From positions 61,309-125,308 of the forward strand of contig DKWV01000035.1 in NCBI GenBank assembly GCA_002491905.1: a stretch of DNA of 64,000 nucleotides, in the 5' to 3' direction. This document shows positions 7,844-16,326 of this stretch, one piece after another. Source of the stretch: Lachnospiraceae bacterium UBA7143 (GTDB taxonomy: Bacteria > Bacillota > Clostridia > Lachnospirales > Lachnospiraceae). The stretch's first letter is position 1; every line of letters begins with the position of its first letter. Both the position numbers and the translations under genes were made by a program. The notes under the pieces are model-generated. The model made no database searches, was not told the DNA's origin, and saw nothing but the letters and a program-made list of their open reading frames with translations.

Positions 7844-8854
7844 CTAGTTCAATTTGCTCATGGGATTCACCGGCTCCCCGTCCTTTGTCAGCTTAAAATA
7901 CACATTCGTGCCTTCCAGACTGTAATATTTCGTTGGCGCCGCCACCGTGCCGATCCCGTCTCCCACATGTACGAAGCTGCCTTCGGATACGGTAATATTC
8001 TCAAGCTGGCCATAGGTCAGTTCATAGCCATTGCCCAGTTCCATCACCACCGTGTTGCCGGTATCGGGGTCATAGCCGACAGAGGTCACACGCCCGTCGG
8101 CAGCCGCCGAGATATTCTCCCCCTGTGTGGCGGAAATGACAATGGCGGGATTATACTTATACTGATCCAGCGTGGGGAAATAAATGGTCTTATCCATGCT
8201 GTAATTAATCAGCACATCGCCGACTATAGGCCACACGAGGCTGTCCTCCTCACTGAAATCAAGTTCCGGCTGCACGGTCGTGGATATTGCCTCCGCCTGC
8301 ACTTCTTCGCTCATGACGGTATCCACCGTCTCATCAAACATACCCGCCTCTTCTTCCTCTTCTTTGCTCTTGTCCGAACCGCCATTCTTCTTCCCGGCAG
8401 AGGATTTTTCTACCGGGTCATCCTTCTCCGGCTTGTCCGTCTCCTCTTTCTTCATCTGGTCTGAATTGGCATCCTTCTTCCCGTCCTGATCCGTTTCTGC
8501 CTGCTTTTCCTTAATGCCTTCCTCAATCGTCTTCCTATTTTCCGTCTTCTCTCCTGTTTCCGTATTTTCCACATGCTGGGAATTTGCCTCCTGGAAGCTG
8601 GGATCATAATCCATGTCATCGGTTCCGACACCCGCAAAAAGCGTGTCAAGCTCCTCCCCGGACACCATATTTTCCGCGACTTCCGTGCTGCCCTGTTCCA
8701 GCGCCTCAAAGTCAACCACATAGTCCTCCTTCTCAGCGCGGTTACTGTTTCTTACATAAACACCGGTCACCGTCAGCGCCGCCAGAACAAACACTGAGGA
8801 CGCCAGCATGATGATTCTCTCTTTTCTGATACTGCTTCTGTTTCTTCTCGCCAT
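7844..8854 (-). CDS. SpoIIQ-like LytM (M23) domain protein, zinc ligands missing
   Basis: A 336-residue single-pass membrane protein. A basic N-terminus (ARRNRSSIRKER) precedes one membrane helix at about residues 17-36. A long, highly charged Lys/Glu-rich linker follows, and a C-terminal LytM/M23 domain. The domain shows the fold signature AAADGRVTSVGYDPDTGNTV and later GDGIGTV, but the four metal ligands are not there: the HxGxD region reads NPAIVIS, the later His reads YGQL, and HxH reads NVYFKL. Its position directly after spoIID is that of SpoIIQ, the forespore partner of SpoIIIAH in the engulfment channel. The start ATG 8854 has AGGAGG eight bases upstream, better than the upstream in-frame start at 8959. 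Confidence 0.8.
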   Translation of the reverse strand: MARRNRSSIRKERIIMLASSVFVLAALTVTGVYVRNSNRAEKEDYVVDFEALEQGSTEVAENMVSGEELDTLFAGVGTDDMDYDPSFQEANSQHVENTETGEKTENRKTIEEGIKEKQAETDQDGKKDANSDQMKKEETDKPEKDDPVEKSSAGKKNGGSDKSKEEEEEAGMFDETVDTVMSEEVQAEAISTTVQPELDFSEEDSLVWPIVGDVLINYSMDKTIYFPTLDQYKYNPAIVISATQGENISAAADGRVTSVGYDPDTGNTVVMELGNGYELTYGQLENITVSEGSFVHVGDGIGTVAAPTKYYSLEGTNVYFKLTKDGEPVNPMSKLN

Positions 8855-8958
8855 GAAACTCGCCTCCTGTTTTTCTTCCGGTGCCGCATTGCCATCCGCC
8901 CAAACACAGACAGGCCCTGCACCGGGTTTCTCTGATAGTTTTGCCCAAATTTTCCGCA

Positions 8959-9918
8959 TTATTCAAATTTTGTTAATTCCGTTCCAAAAAAGAAGGCAGC
9001 AAGAATCTCCTTATAGCTTTCCCCGCTCTCTGCCCTGCACTGCGCCGCATACTGGCTCATGCCAAAACCATGCCCCACTCCTGTCACATGAAAAACAGCC
9101 TGTTCCTCCTCCCTGTCCATCTCAAAGGAGGCGGAGGCCAGTCCGAAGAGATGCCTGAAAGTCTCTCCGTCTATCCTTCTCTCCTCCCCGTCTCCGTCAA
9201 TATATGACAATCTTGTCATATATCCTGTCCTGTCAAAGGAAAATTTCCCCTTTTCCCATACGGTCTGCCCATCAATGTCCTCTCCCAGAATCCCCTGCAG
9301 CTTTTCTATGTAGCTCTCCCGGTCCACTCTCACCACACTGTGATAATCGGGTGCCTCCCTGTCCTGCTCACAGGGAACCGCGGAAAGGTAAGGGCAGTTC
9401 TCCTCCCCCGCGTCTCTGGTGGAACCGTTGCTCACCCTGAAATAGGACGCCCGGATCGGCTCGCCGTGATAAGTCAGAATGACTCCCTCTGTCTCCTCCA
9501 CCGCCTGTCTGCTTTTTTTCAGGGATTCCTCCTGTCCCGCCGCGTCCTTATAAAACTTTGCAATCCCTTCCCCATCAACAGCAGCTTTTTTTCCTCCCTG
9601 CTCCGCAAAAACAGCCGCCATCTCCGTCCGAAGCAGCACCGCCTGCGCCTTTTTTGCCTCCGGCTCATAGTCTCCCGGCATGACCAGGCAAAGCCTGTAT
9701 GCCAGATATTCCTCCAGAGACATTTCCCAGACCCCCCATTCCACAGACGCCTCTACCAGATAGTCATCCTCCTGCTCATTCTTTTTCAGGCTTTCCGCCT
9801 CCTCCCCCACATGCCCCCAGAGGCAGGCGCAGACATATGGCAATAAAAAAACAAACAAAAGGAAGCTTCCCGCATCCCTTTTGTTTGCTTTTTTTGAAAC
9901 GATTCCATTTTTGTTCAT
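8959..9918 (-). CDS. spoIID: stage II sporulation protein D (lytic transglycosylase)
   Basis: A 319-residue membrane-anchored peptidoglycan lytic enzyme required for forespore engulfment. One N-terminal membrane helix (FLLFVFLLPYVCACLW) is followed by the SpoIID/LytB domain. MSLEEYLAYRLCLVMP is the catalytic-Glu region, PEAKKAQAVLLRTEM is the next conserved helix, and the C-terminal signature GVGHGFGMSQYAA is intact. A Cys pair (ENCPYLSAVPCEQD) matches the zinc/loop region of the family. I take ATG 9918; a GTG four codons upstream at 9930 is possible. It lies 104 bases upstream of the SpoIIQ-like gene on the same strand. Expression from mother-cell sigma E would be expected but I did not identify the promoter. 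Confidence 0.92.
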   Translation of the reverse strand: MNKNGIVSKKANKRDAGSFLLFVFLLPYVCACLWGHVGEEAESLKKNEQEDDYLVEASVEWGVWEMSLEEYLAYRLCLVMPGDYEPEAKKAQAVLLRTEMAAVFAEQGGKKAAVDGEGIAKFYKDAAGQEESLKKSRQAVEETEGVILTYHGEPIRASYFRVSNGSTRDAGEENCPYLSAVPCEQDREAPDYHSVVRVDRESYIEKLQGILGEDIDGQTVWEKGKFSFDRTGYMTRLSYIDGDGEERRIDGETFRHLFGLASASFEMDREEEQAVFHVTGVGHGFGMSQYAAQCRAESGESYKEILAAFFFGTELTKFE

Positions 9919-9976
9919 GTGACACCCCACATAAATCCTATGTGGATGTCCCGCCTTTTATGCCGTCATCCGGCCA

Positions 9977-11044
9977 TTACCCTTTTTCATTGTATACTGC
10001 CATATCCAACTGCTGCAGTGTGGATACCGACCCGTTCTCATACAGGAAAATACCTGTCTTGCGGATCATGGCGTTGGTTTCATTGGTCTTTTCGGCATTC
10101 AGGGAAAACTGCGTTCCCACCCGGGCCAGGCCGATGGCGCCCACCCCCAGGTCGGAGAGGTGATACATCTTATCCTCACCCTTTTCGTCCTTTGTCCAGA
10201 TCAGAAGCTTCTCCCAAACAGGATCCGCCTCGTCAATCCAGCCGTTGCCATCCAAATCATACTTGGAAAGATCTTTAAAGCCGTCGCCGCTCTTTGTGCC
10301 GAAAAGCTCACTGCCGTCGCCTATCTTCCCGTCGCCGTTCAGATCGAGGGCCAAAAAGCCGCTGCCCGCCTGCAGGCTCGAAATCTCTTCCTCCTCGCCG
10401 TCGCAGTCCAGGTCAAAGAAAAACTTCTGGTCGGAAACCTGCGCGATATTGGTATTCAGATTGATTACCAGAGGATCTTTAAAAGTCGTAATGGATGTAA
10501 CCACATTTTCCTCATAATACTCTTCAAATCTGCGGCTCATGCCAAACTCCAGATTGAAGGGCAGTTCCCTTCCGTCCGCAGTCTTCACCGTACCCTGAGT
10601 GGCAAAAGTAGTATGTTCCTCCTCCATGTGATAACGCTGCATCTGATATCCCTGCACCGAATACATGGTCGTACCTCCCGCTGCGGCTATTGGGCTGTCC
10701 TGCTCGCTTCTCTTCCCGCGAAAACGGAACAGAAGTTCCAGCAGAAATTCCACGCACTGCTGTTTGATCGTGCGCACAGCCTCCCGCTCGTCATTTCTTG
10801 TGGAGATATGCCATCCGCCGGTCACGTTGCGCATATGTGCGGAGAGGTCTTCCAGGTTCGCCTTATCCTTGTCAGTCTCCTCCCCGGCAGTCTTTTCTCC
10901 AGTGCCAAGCTGATTCTCAAAGAGAGAGTTTAATCCTTCTTTTCCGCCCGCAAACGTGCCGCCGATAAATCTGGCACCCACACTTGTCACAGAGCGGCTG
11001 GTTCTGGAGGACTGCATCCCTATGGTACCGGATTCAATAATCAA
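9977..11044 (-). CDS. calcium-binding repeat protein (EF-hand/dockerin-like loops)
   Basis: A 355-residue protein without a signal peptide or membrane helix. The N-terminal half has no recognisable domain. From about residue 200 it follows the pattern of bacterial Ca-binding modules: DPLVINLNTN, FFDLDCDGEEEE, LALDLNGDGKIGDGSELFG, and YDLDGNGWIDEAD. At least three DxDxDG-type loops are present. Such modules occur in large secreted RTX-like proteins but here stand alone. The likely start is a TTG at 11044, because GGAGG lies five bases upstream; the next ATG (11017) has no ribosome site. It sits behind an unusually structured 300-base leader. Function unknown. Confidence 0.75.
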   Translation of the reverse strand: MIIESGTIGMQSSRTSRSVTSVGARFIGGTFAGGKEGLNSLFENQLGTGEKTAGEETDKDKANLEDLSAHMRNVTGGWHISTRNDEREAVRTIKQQCVEFLLELLFRFRGKRSEQDSPIAAAGGTTMYSVQGYQMQRYHMEEEHTTFATQGTVKTADGRELPFNLEFGMSRRFEEYYEENVVTSITTFKDPLVINLNTNIAQVSDQKFFFDLDCDGEEEEISSLQAGSGFLALDLNGDGKIGDGSELFGTKSGDGFKDLSKYDLDGNGWIDEADPVWEKLLIWTKDEKGEDKMYHLSDLGVGAIGLARVGTQFSLNAEKTNETNAMIRKTGIFLYENGSVSTLQQLDMAVYNEKG

Positions 11045-11349
11045 TGTTCCCTCCTTTTTGTATAAGACCGCCCCTTACGCCTGCCTGTGCACCAGACAGC
11101 GCCTTCCCTGGCGCCTGACAACGAGTAAGCTTTCCTTAACTCGCAGCGCCATCTGCACGATGCGTCAGCAGCGATATTCCCTGTGCAGATGTGCGCATAA
11201 AAGAAGACGGCATCTTTATGGAAATTCCTTTTCCCTAAAAATACCGTCCCTGGTCTCTACATCATTCAATTTCCAGCAAAACGGACCCTGGCCATGAGCC
11301 GCTTCCCTGTATTTTATATATCGGAACTTTTCCGATTTACTTAACACCT
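11045..11349. other. structured 305-base intergenic region between LamG and Ca-binding genes
   Basis: No convincing ORF. On the minus strand it is the leader of the Ca-binding gene. It contains several inverted repeats: ATCTGCAC at 11151-11158 with GTGCAGAT at 11183-11190; GACGG at 11206-11210 with CCGTC at 11244-11248 enclosing the palindrome GGAAATTCC; and ATCGGAA at 11320-11326 with TTCCGAT at 11330-11336. It resembles no riboswitch class that I can recognise. Confidence 0.55.
11320..11336 (-). terminator. possible weak terminator after the LamG gene
   Basis: Perfect 7-bp hairpin with a 3-base loop just downstream of the LamG stop. The following bases on the minus strand are A/T-rich but lack a clear T run, so termination is uncertain. 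Confidence 0.35.
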
Positions 11350-12336
11350 CTACGCTGAAATATATGCCGTGTACATACTGCTGATCTGGCTCTCGTCAAG
11401 CACATATTTCCAGATATGCACCTCGTCGTAGCTGGCGCGGAACAGTTCGTCACAGCAGCTGATCCCCAGATAGGCGCGCACGCTCTCCGGATCCATGTTC
11501 AGCAGCGACACCTCCCCCGAACCGATCATCTCGCTGTTCAGATACAGATATCCCATCGCTCTTCCCTCCTCGGCCCCGGAAGATTCGGAGGCATCCACGC
11601 ACACAGTTATGTAAACCCATTCATTGAGATTGATACATTTTTTCTGTTCCATAGAAGGCCGGATCTCGCAGGAATTACTCAGAATCGCATCGATGGTGTT
11701 AAAGATCGGCACGACCTGTTCCCCCTCCTCCGTGGTTTTCCTGTTGATGGAAAGATAACTCTGGCTGCCTCCCACGTCCATCAGGTGGGAGCCGATCATC
11801 AGGAACGGCGACCAGTCAAACAGCTCGTCAGCCCGGAACCAGAAAGAAATCGTATAAGATTCGTTCAAAGGTTCCACGCCCTGAAGCGCCACGCCATAGC
11901 TGCCGTCCAGATACAGCGCGTCGCCCTCAACCCCCTCCGTAAACAGGGGAAACACATCTTCCGAAGGCTCCGGGTAAGTGCCGTCGTTAAAACGGCCCAC
12001 GTCCCCCGCCCTCGTCACCACCACCGCATCATTCAGTTTCCCGTTAAAAGAGTAACTGTAGTCCGCCTTGGGCACATTGCTCAAAAGCACGTCACCTACA
12101 ATCTCCTTTGATGAGTCCACCTCCGGCACCTCCGGCTCCAGACCCGGCAGGGCGACATTCGCCAGGGCGTCTGCGGAAGGCCCTTCCACCGGCACGCTCT
12201 CCTGCGCGGCATTATTCTGTTTTGTCCTGCTCTGCACTGCCTCATAAACCAACACGGCCGCCACAGACAGGACTATCACAATCAGGACAAGAAGGCGCCT
12301 GATGCCCCCCTTCTCCTTTTTCACCCCATTATACAT
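11350..12336 (-). CDS. membrane-anchored LamG/concanavalin A-like domain protein
   Basis: A 328-residue protein with one N-terminal membrane helix (RRLLVLIVIVLSVAAVLVYE) and no lipobox, so it is anchored with most of the chain outside the cell. A Pro/Glu-rich spacer leads to a LamG-like jelly-roll from about residue 90: LYLDGSYGVAL, YTISFWFRADEL, LNEWVYITVCVD, GYLYLNSEMIGSG, and a closing YDEVHIWKYVLDESQISSMY, the standard end of these domains. The domain binds glycans or proteins in known relatives. ATG 12336 with a GGGGG ribosome site is preferred over a GTG at 12372 that would overlap the aconitase stop. It follows aconitase on the same strand, without an obvious functional link. Confidence 0.8.
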   Translation of the reverse strand: MYNGVKKEKGGIRRLLVLIVIVLSVAAVLVYEAVQSRTKQNNAAQESVPVEGPSADALANVALPGLEPEVPEVDSSKEIVGDVLLSNVPKADYSYSFNGKLNDAVVVTRAGDVGRFNDGTYPEPSEDVFPLFTEGVEGDALYLDGSYGVALQGVEPLNESYTISFWFRADELFDWSPFLMIGSHLMDVGGSQSYLSINRKTTEEGEQVVPIFNTIDAILSNSCEIRPSMEQKKCINLNEWVYITVCVDASESSGAEEGRAMGYLYLNSEMIGSGEVSLLNMDPESVRAYLGISCCDELFRASYDEVHIWKYVLDESQISSMYTAYISA

Positions 12337-12368
12337 AATCCCCCTGCCCAAGCGGAGAATGCCATCTC

Positions 12369-14666
12369 TCACTCTACGCGGTTATAATTGATAAGACACC
12401 CCTTCAGGATGATCTGTCTCTCCTCGTCTGTCAGTTCCCCTAACGTCAGGGAAAACGGCTGAAGCGTTCCCTCCTCCACGGATACCCGGTAGGCTTCAAT
12501 GGTCTCCGCCTTCTCCTCCACCGCCTTGCGGATGCCCGGGAAAAACAGATAGTCCAGATTCTTAAAAGGCAGCTTACCCGACTCAATCAGAAACGGCAGC
12601 ATTCCCCAGTTAATCAGGTTGGAGCGGTACCGCTTGGTCGCGTACTCGTTAGCGATATTCGCCCAGCCGCCAAGCACTTTCTGACAGCTTGCCGCCTGCT
12701 CCCTGGCGGAACCGTCGCCCGGTTTCACCGCAAAGATCGTGGAACCGAACCCTGTATTCTCATGGGATGCATCCGCAAAAGTCTTCTTCACCACATCCAT
12801 CACAGGCTTCACATCGGGATGTGCCTGACAGGGATGCTCCCCCTGCATTCTGGCTTTCTCCGCCCTCTGGATATCCTTGGCCCGCCCCACATATTCAGGG
12901 TCTTTTCTGGACAGCGTAAACTCCGCAAGCCCCAGCGGGTTGGAGCGGTATGAGGAGGTTTCCCCGGAAGGAATCAGCTCGTCCGTTGTAGTAACAGGAT
13001 CATGGATCTCCGACACCACCCGCAGTACCAGATTCTCCGGCAGCGCACCCATAGCGGGCCAGTCCTTGATATTCGGTCCAAACTGAATCTCCACACTCTC
13101 ATCCGCCACGCCCTTGGAATCAAAGACGCGGTTCTTGTATATATAGGCATCAAAATGATATTTATACTTCCCGATCTCCCCGTCGTACTCCGTCGCCGGG
13201 GTAAGCACTCCCCTGTTGGCCGCTGTCGCCGCGATAGATCTGGCGTCCATAAGCGCCACGGAAGAAATCTGGCCGTTCTGCAGCTTGGAGCCTTCCCTAT
13301 TGGGGAAATTCCTTGTGGAATGCCGGATACTGAACGCATTGTTGGCCGGCGTATCGCCCGCGCCGAAGCACGGACCGCAGAAAGCGGTTTTCAATACCGC
13401 TCCGGTCTCCAGAATTGCCGCCGCACAGCCATTTTTAATCAGTTCCATATAGACAGGCATGGACGCCGGGTACACGCTTAAGGTAAAGCCGTCGGAGCCG
13501 ATATAGGAGCCGCGCAGAATATCCGCCGCCGCGCAGATATTCTCGAACCCACCGCCCGCACAGCCGGCAATAATGCCCTGATCCACCATAAACTTGCCAT
13601 CCACAATCTTATCCTGTAAAGAATAAGGCACCGCGCCGTCCAGACTGACCTTTGCCCTCTCCTCCACATCGTGGAGCACGTCCTTCAGATTCGCATTCAC
13701 TTCGTCGATGGTGTAGGTGTTGCTGGGGTGGAAAGGCATGGCAATCATAGGTCTGATCTTCGACAGGTCCACCGTAATCATGCCGTCATAGTAAGCTACT
13801 TCTCCCGGATTTAACTCCCTGTATTCCTCCGCCCTGCCATGAATATCGTAAAACTCTTTGATCTGTTCATCCGTCCGCCAGATGGAGGACAGGCAGGTGG
13901 TTTCCGTGGTCATCACGTCGATGCCGATGCGGAAATCCGCACTCAGGGAAGCAACACCCGGACCCACAAACTCCATCACCTTATTTTTCACATATCCGTT
14001 TCCGAACACCGCACCGATAATGGCAAGGGCCACATCCTGCGGGCCCACACCCTTCACGGGTTCGCCCGTCAGATACACGCCCACAACGTCTGGCATATTG
14101 ATATCGTAGGTCTGGGATAAAAGCTGCTTTACCAGTTCCGGTCCACCCTCGCCCATCGCCATCGTTCCGAGCGCACCGTACCTTGTATGGGAGTCGGAGC
14201 CTAAAATCATCCTGCCGCCGCCCGCAAGCATTTCTCTCGCGTACTGGTGGATCACCGCCTGATGGGGCGGTACATAGACGCCTCCATATCTCTTGGCGCA
14301 GGTGAGGCCAAACATATGGTCGTCCTCATTGATCGTGCCGCCAACTGCGCACAGGGAATTGTGACAGTTGGTGAGCACATAAGGAATCGGGAATTTTGTG
14401 AGCCCCGAAGCCCGCGCCGTCTGAATAATCCCCACGAAAGTGATATCGTGGGAGGTCAGTTTATCAAATTTAATCTTTAATTTTTCCATATTGCCGGAGG
14501 TGTTGTGCTGCTCCAGAATACCGTATGCGATGGTGTTTTTCGCCGCCCCATCTTTGGATATTTCCTTTCCGGTCTTATTTTTAATCTGCGCCGCCGCGTC
14601 CCCACTGTCCGGAATAATCTCCGTCCCGTTTAAAAGCCAGGCGCCGCCCTGTGTCAATTGAATCAT
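12369..14666 (-). CDS. aconitate hydratase
   Basis: A 765-residue iron-sulfur enzyme that interconverts citrate and isocitrate. Conserved blocks include TNCHNSLCAVGG, GGVYVPPHQAVIHQYARE, MILGSDSHTRYGALG, IIAGCAGGGFENI and AFCGPCFGAGDTPANN. The Cys in GCAGG and the two in CGPC are the expected 4Fe-4S ligands, and IRHSTRNFPNREGS is the substrate-loop Arg block. The swivel domain is C-terminal (NEYATKRYRSNLINWGMLPF). ATG 14666 has GGAGG five bases upstream, whereas the in-frame ATG at 14678 has none. This clostridial variant differs from the standard AcnA architecture, so I give no symbol. Other cycle genes are not nearby. Confidence 0.9.
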   Translation of the reverse strand: MIQLTQGGAWLLNGTEIIPDSGDAAAQIKNKTGKEISKDGAAKNTIAYGILEQHNTSGNMEKLKIKFDKLTSHDITFVGIIQTARASGLTKFPIPYVLTNCHNSLCAVGGTINEDDHMFGLTCAKRYGGVYVPPHQAVIHQYAREMLAGGGRMILGSDSHTRYGALGTMAMGEGGPELVKQLLSQTYDINMPDVVGVYLTGEPVKGVGPQDVALAIIGAVFGNGYVKNKVMEFVGPGVASLSADFRIGIDVMTTETTCLSSIWRTDEQIKEFYDIHGRAEEYRELNPGEVAYYDGMITVDLSKIRPMIAMPFHPSNTYTIDEVNANLKDVLHDVEERAKVSLDGAVPYSLQDKIVDGKFMVDQGIIAGCAGGGFENICAAADILRGSYIGSDGFTLSVYPASMPVYMELIKNGCAAAILETGAVLKTAFCGPCFGAGDTPANNAFSIRHSTRNFPNREGSKLQNGQISSVALMDARSIAATAANRGVLTPATEYDGEIGKYKYHFDAYIYKNRVFDSKGVADESVEIQFGPNIKDWPAMGALPENLVLRVVSEIHDPVTTTDELIPSGETSSYRSNPLGLAEFTLSRKDPEYVGRAKDIQRAEKARMQGEHPCQAHPDVKPVMDVVKKTFADASHENTGFGSTIFAVKPGDGSAREQAASCQKVLGGWANIANEYATKRYRSNLINWGMLPFLIESGKLPFKNLDYLFFPGIRKAVEEKAETIEAYRVSVEEGTLQPFSLTLGELTDEERQIILKGCLINYNRVE

Positions 14667-14725
14667 ATTGTCCTCCATGTCTGTGTAATTCTTTCCGTGA
14701 TTCTCCGTTTTTAACTACCTCAATT

Positions 14726-14754
14726 ATTATAAAGGATATCAGCCGCCGGCGCAA
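14726..14754 (-). promoter_or_regulatory. predicted promoter of the aconitase gene
   Basis: On the minus strand TTGCGC (14749-14754), 17-base spacer, perfect TATAAT (14726-14731), about 60 bases before the start codon. Confidence 0.5.
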
Positions 14755-14768
14755 TATACTTCCCAAAA

Positions 14769-16082
14769 TCACCCTTCCACATACTTTATATAATACCCGT
14801 AATCCTCTTTCTTACAGTTCACCCGCATCCGCACGCCCCCTTCCGTATACTCTGTCTCATAAACCACCGCGTTCTCATTCAGATAGGACACCGCCCTGCC
14901 GTCCGTATAGGGAATCAGAAGCGTACACTCCCGATAGCCTCCGGAGAGTTTTTCCTCGATCAGTCCGATCAGTTCCTCCATCCCAAGGCGCTTTTTTGCA
15001 GAGAGATATACGGATTCGTCCTTCACCACAGGCAGATACTCCCAAAGTTTTTCCGGCTCCGCACCGGAGAGCCCAGGCACTGCCTCCGGCGGCACCAAAT
15101 CCGATTTATTGTAAATATAGAGCATGGGAATGCCGTCTGCCCCCAGTTTCTTCAAAGTCTGACCGGTGACGGCTATCTGTTCCTTGTAGTGTTCGTCGCT
15201 GTAATCCACCACCTGTATCAGAAGATCCGCCTCCTTCGCCTCCTCCAGGGTAGACTGGAAAGCCTCCACCAGATTATGCGGCAGTTTATGGATAAAGCCG
15301 ACCGTATCCGACAGCAGGAATGCATGGTGTTCCGGGGGCGCAATCTTTCGCACGGTCGTATCCAGCGTAGCAAAGAGCATGTCCTTCTCCATAACATGCT
15401 TCTCCTGCCCCTCTCCCTCGTCCGCACCGTATAGGTCAAGCATGGCGTTTAAAAGCGTGGATTTCCCCGCATTGGTATAACCCACCAGAGCGACCCTCGG
15501 AAGTCCCGACTTCACGCGGCGTTTTCTCTGGGTCTCCCGCTCGTTTCCTACCTCTTTTAGCTCCTGACGCAGCTCCGACAGTCTCTTTTCCAGCACACGT
15601 CTGTCCAGCTCCAGTTTCGTCTCACCGGCGCCTCTGCTGCTCATGGAACCGCTGGCACCGCCCTGCCGGGAGAGCGCCGCGTGAAGACCCACAAGTCTCG
15701 GCAGCATATACTGTAATCTTGCCACCTCCACCTGCAGCTTGGCCTCCCGGGATCTCGCCCTTCTCGCAAAGATATCCAGAATCAGTGCGCTCCTGTCCAG
15801 AATCGGCTTCTCCAGCCTTTCCTGCAGGTTTCGCATCTGCATGGGGGAGAGGGAATTGTCGAAAATTATGACATTCACGTCATAATCTGCCGCCATCCGC
15901 TTCACCTCGTCCACCTTTCCCGTGCCGATATAAAAAGCCTTGTGCACCGTCTCCAGCGTCTGGGAAGTCACGCCTGCCACCTCCATATCGCAGGCCTCAG
16001 CCAATGCACCCAATTCCTCCAGGGAAGTCAGATAATCCTCCCCGTCGTTTAAATTTGCGCCAACCAAAAGCACACGTTCCAT
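14769..16082 (-). CDS. hflX: GTPase HflX
   Basis: A 437-residue ribosome-associated GTPase that splits stalled or heat-damaged ribosomes. The N-terminal HflX domain includes YIGTGKVDEV and ILDRSALILDIFARRARSRE. A linker, GGASGSMSSRGAGETKLELDRR, leads to the G domain, with G1 GYTNAGKSTL, G2/G3 TLDTTVRK and DTVGFIHKLP, and G4 NKSD. All motifs are intact and the length is normal. ATG 16082 has GGGAGG five bases upstream, so the ten residues before it in the open frame are not used. It is upstream of aconitase on the same strand but separated by a promoter. Confidence 0.95.
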   Translation of the reverse strand: MERVLLVGANLNDGEDYLTSLEELGALAEACDMEVAGVTSQTLETVHKAFYIGTGKVDEVKRMAADYDVNVIIFDNSLSPMQMRNLQERLEKPILDRSALILDIFARRARSREAKLQVEVARLQYMLPRLVGLHAALSRQGGASGSMSSRGAGETKLELDRRVLEKRLSELRQELKEVGNERETQRKRRVKSGLPRVALVGYTNAGKSTLLNAMLDLYGADEGEGQEKHVMEKDMLFATLDTTVRKIAPPEHHAFLLSDTVGFIHKLPHNLVEAFQSTLEEAKEADLLIQVVDYSDEHYKEQIAVTGQTLKKLGADGIPMLYIYNKSDLVPPEAVPGLSGAEPEKLWEYLPVVKDESVYLSAKKRLGMEELIGLIEEKLSGGYRECTLLIPYTDGRAVSYLNENAVVYETEYTEGGVRMRVNCKKEDYGYYIKYVEG

Positions 16083-16227
16083 TGTTACCTCCCTGTCCAA
16101 ACAATTTCCCACAAACTTCTTCGTCAGAAGTTATAGTTTTATCATATCACGCGCATCCGCCTATATGCCACTAAAAATTCACTGCAATATTTTCCGTCTT
16201 GGTTTTAAGCGGTTACGAAACTTAATA

Positions 16228-16262
16228 AAAGCCCGCGATACCGTTTACGTACCGCGGGCTTT
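16228..16262 (-). terminator. Rho-independent terminator after the sigma-WG gene
   Basis: Perfect 10-bp arms AAAGCCCGCG and CGCGGGCTTT with a 15-base loop. Read on the minus strand the stem is followed by TTTTATT. It separates the sigma-WG gene from hflX. Confidence 0.8.
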
Positions 16263-16326
16263 CAACCCGGTCCTTTGAATCGTTTGGGAGAATCTGCCAT
16301 CTGTTTTGCTTAAAGGTTCCTCTCCT

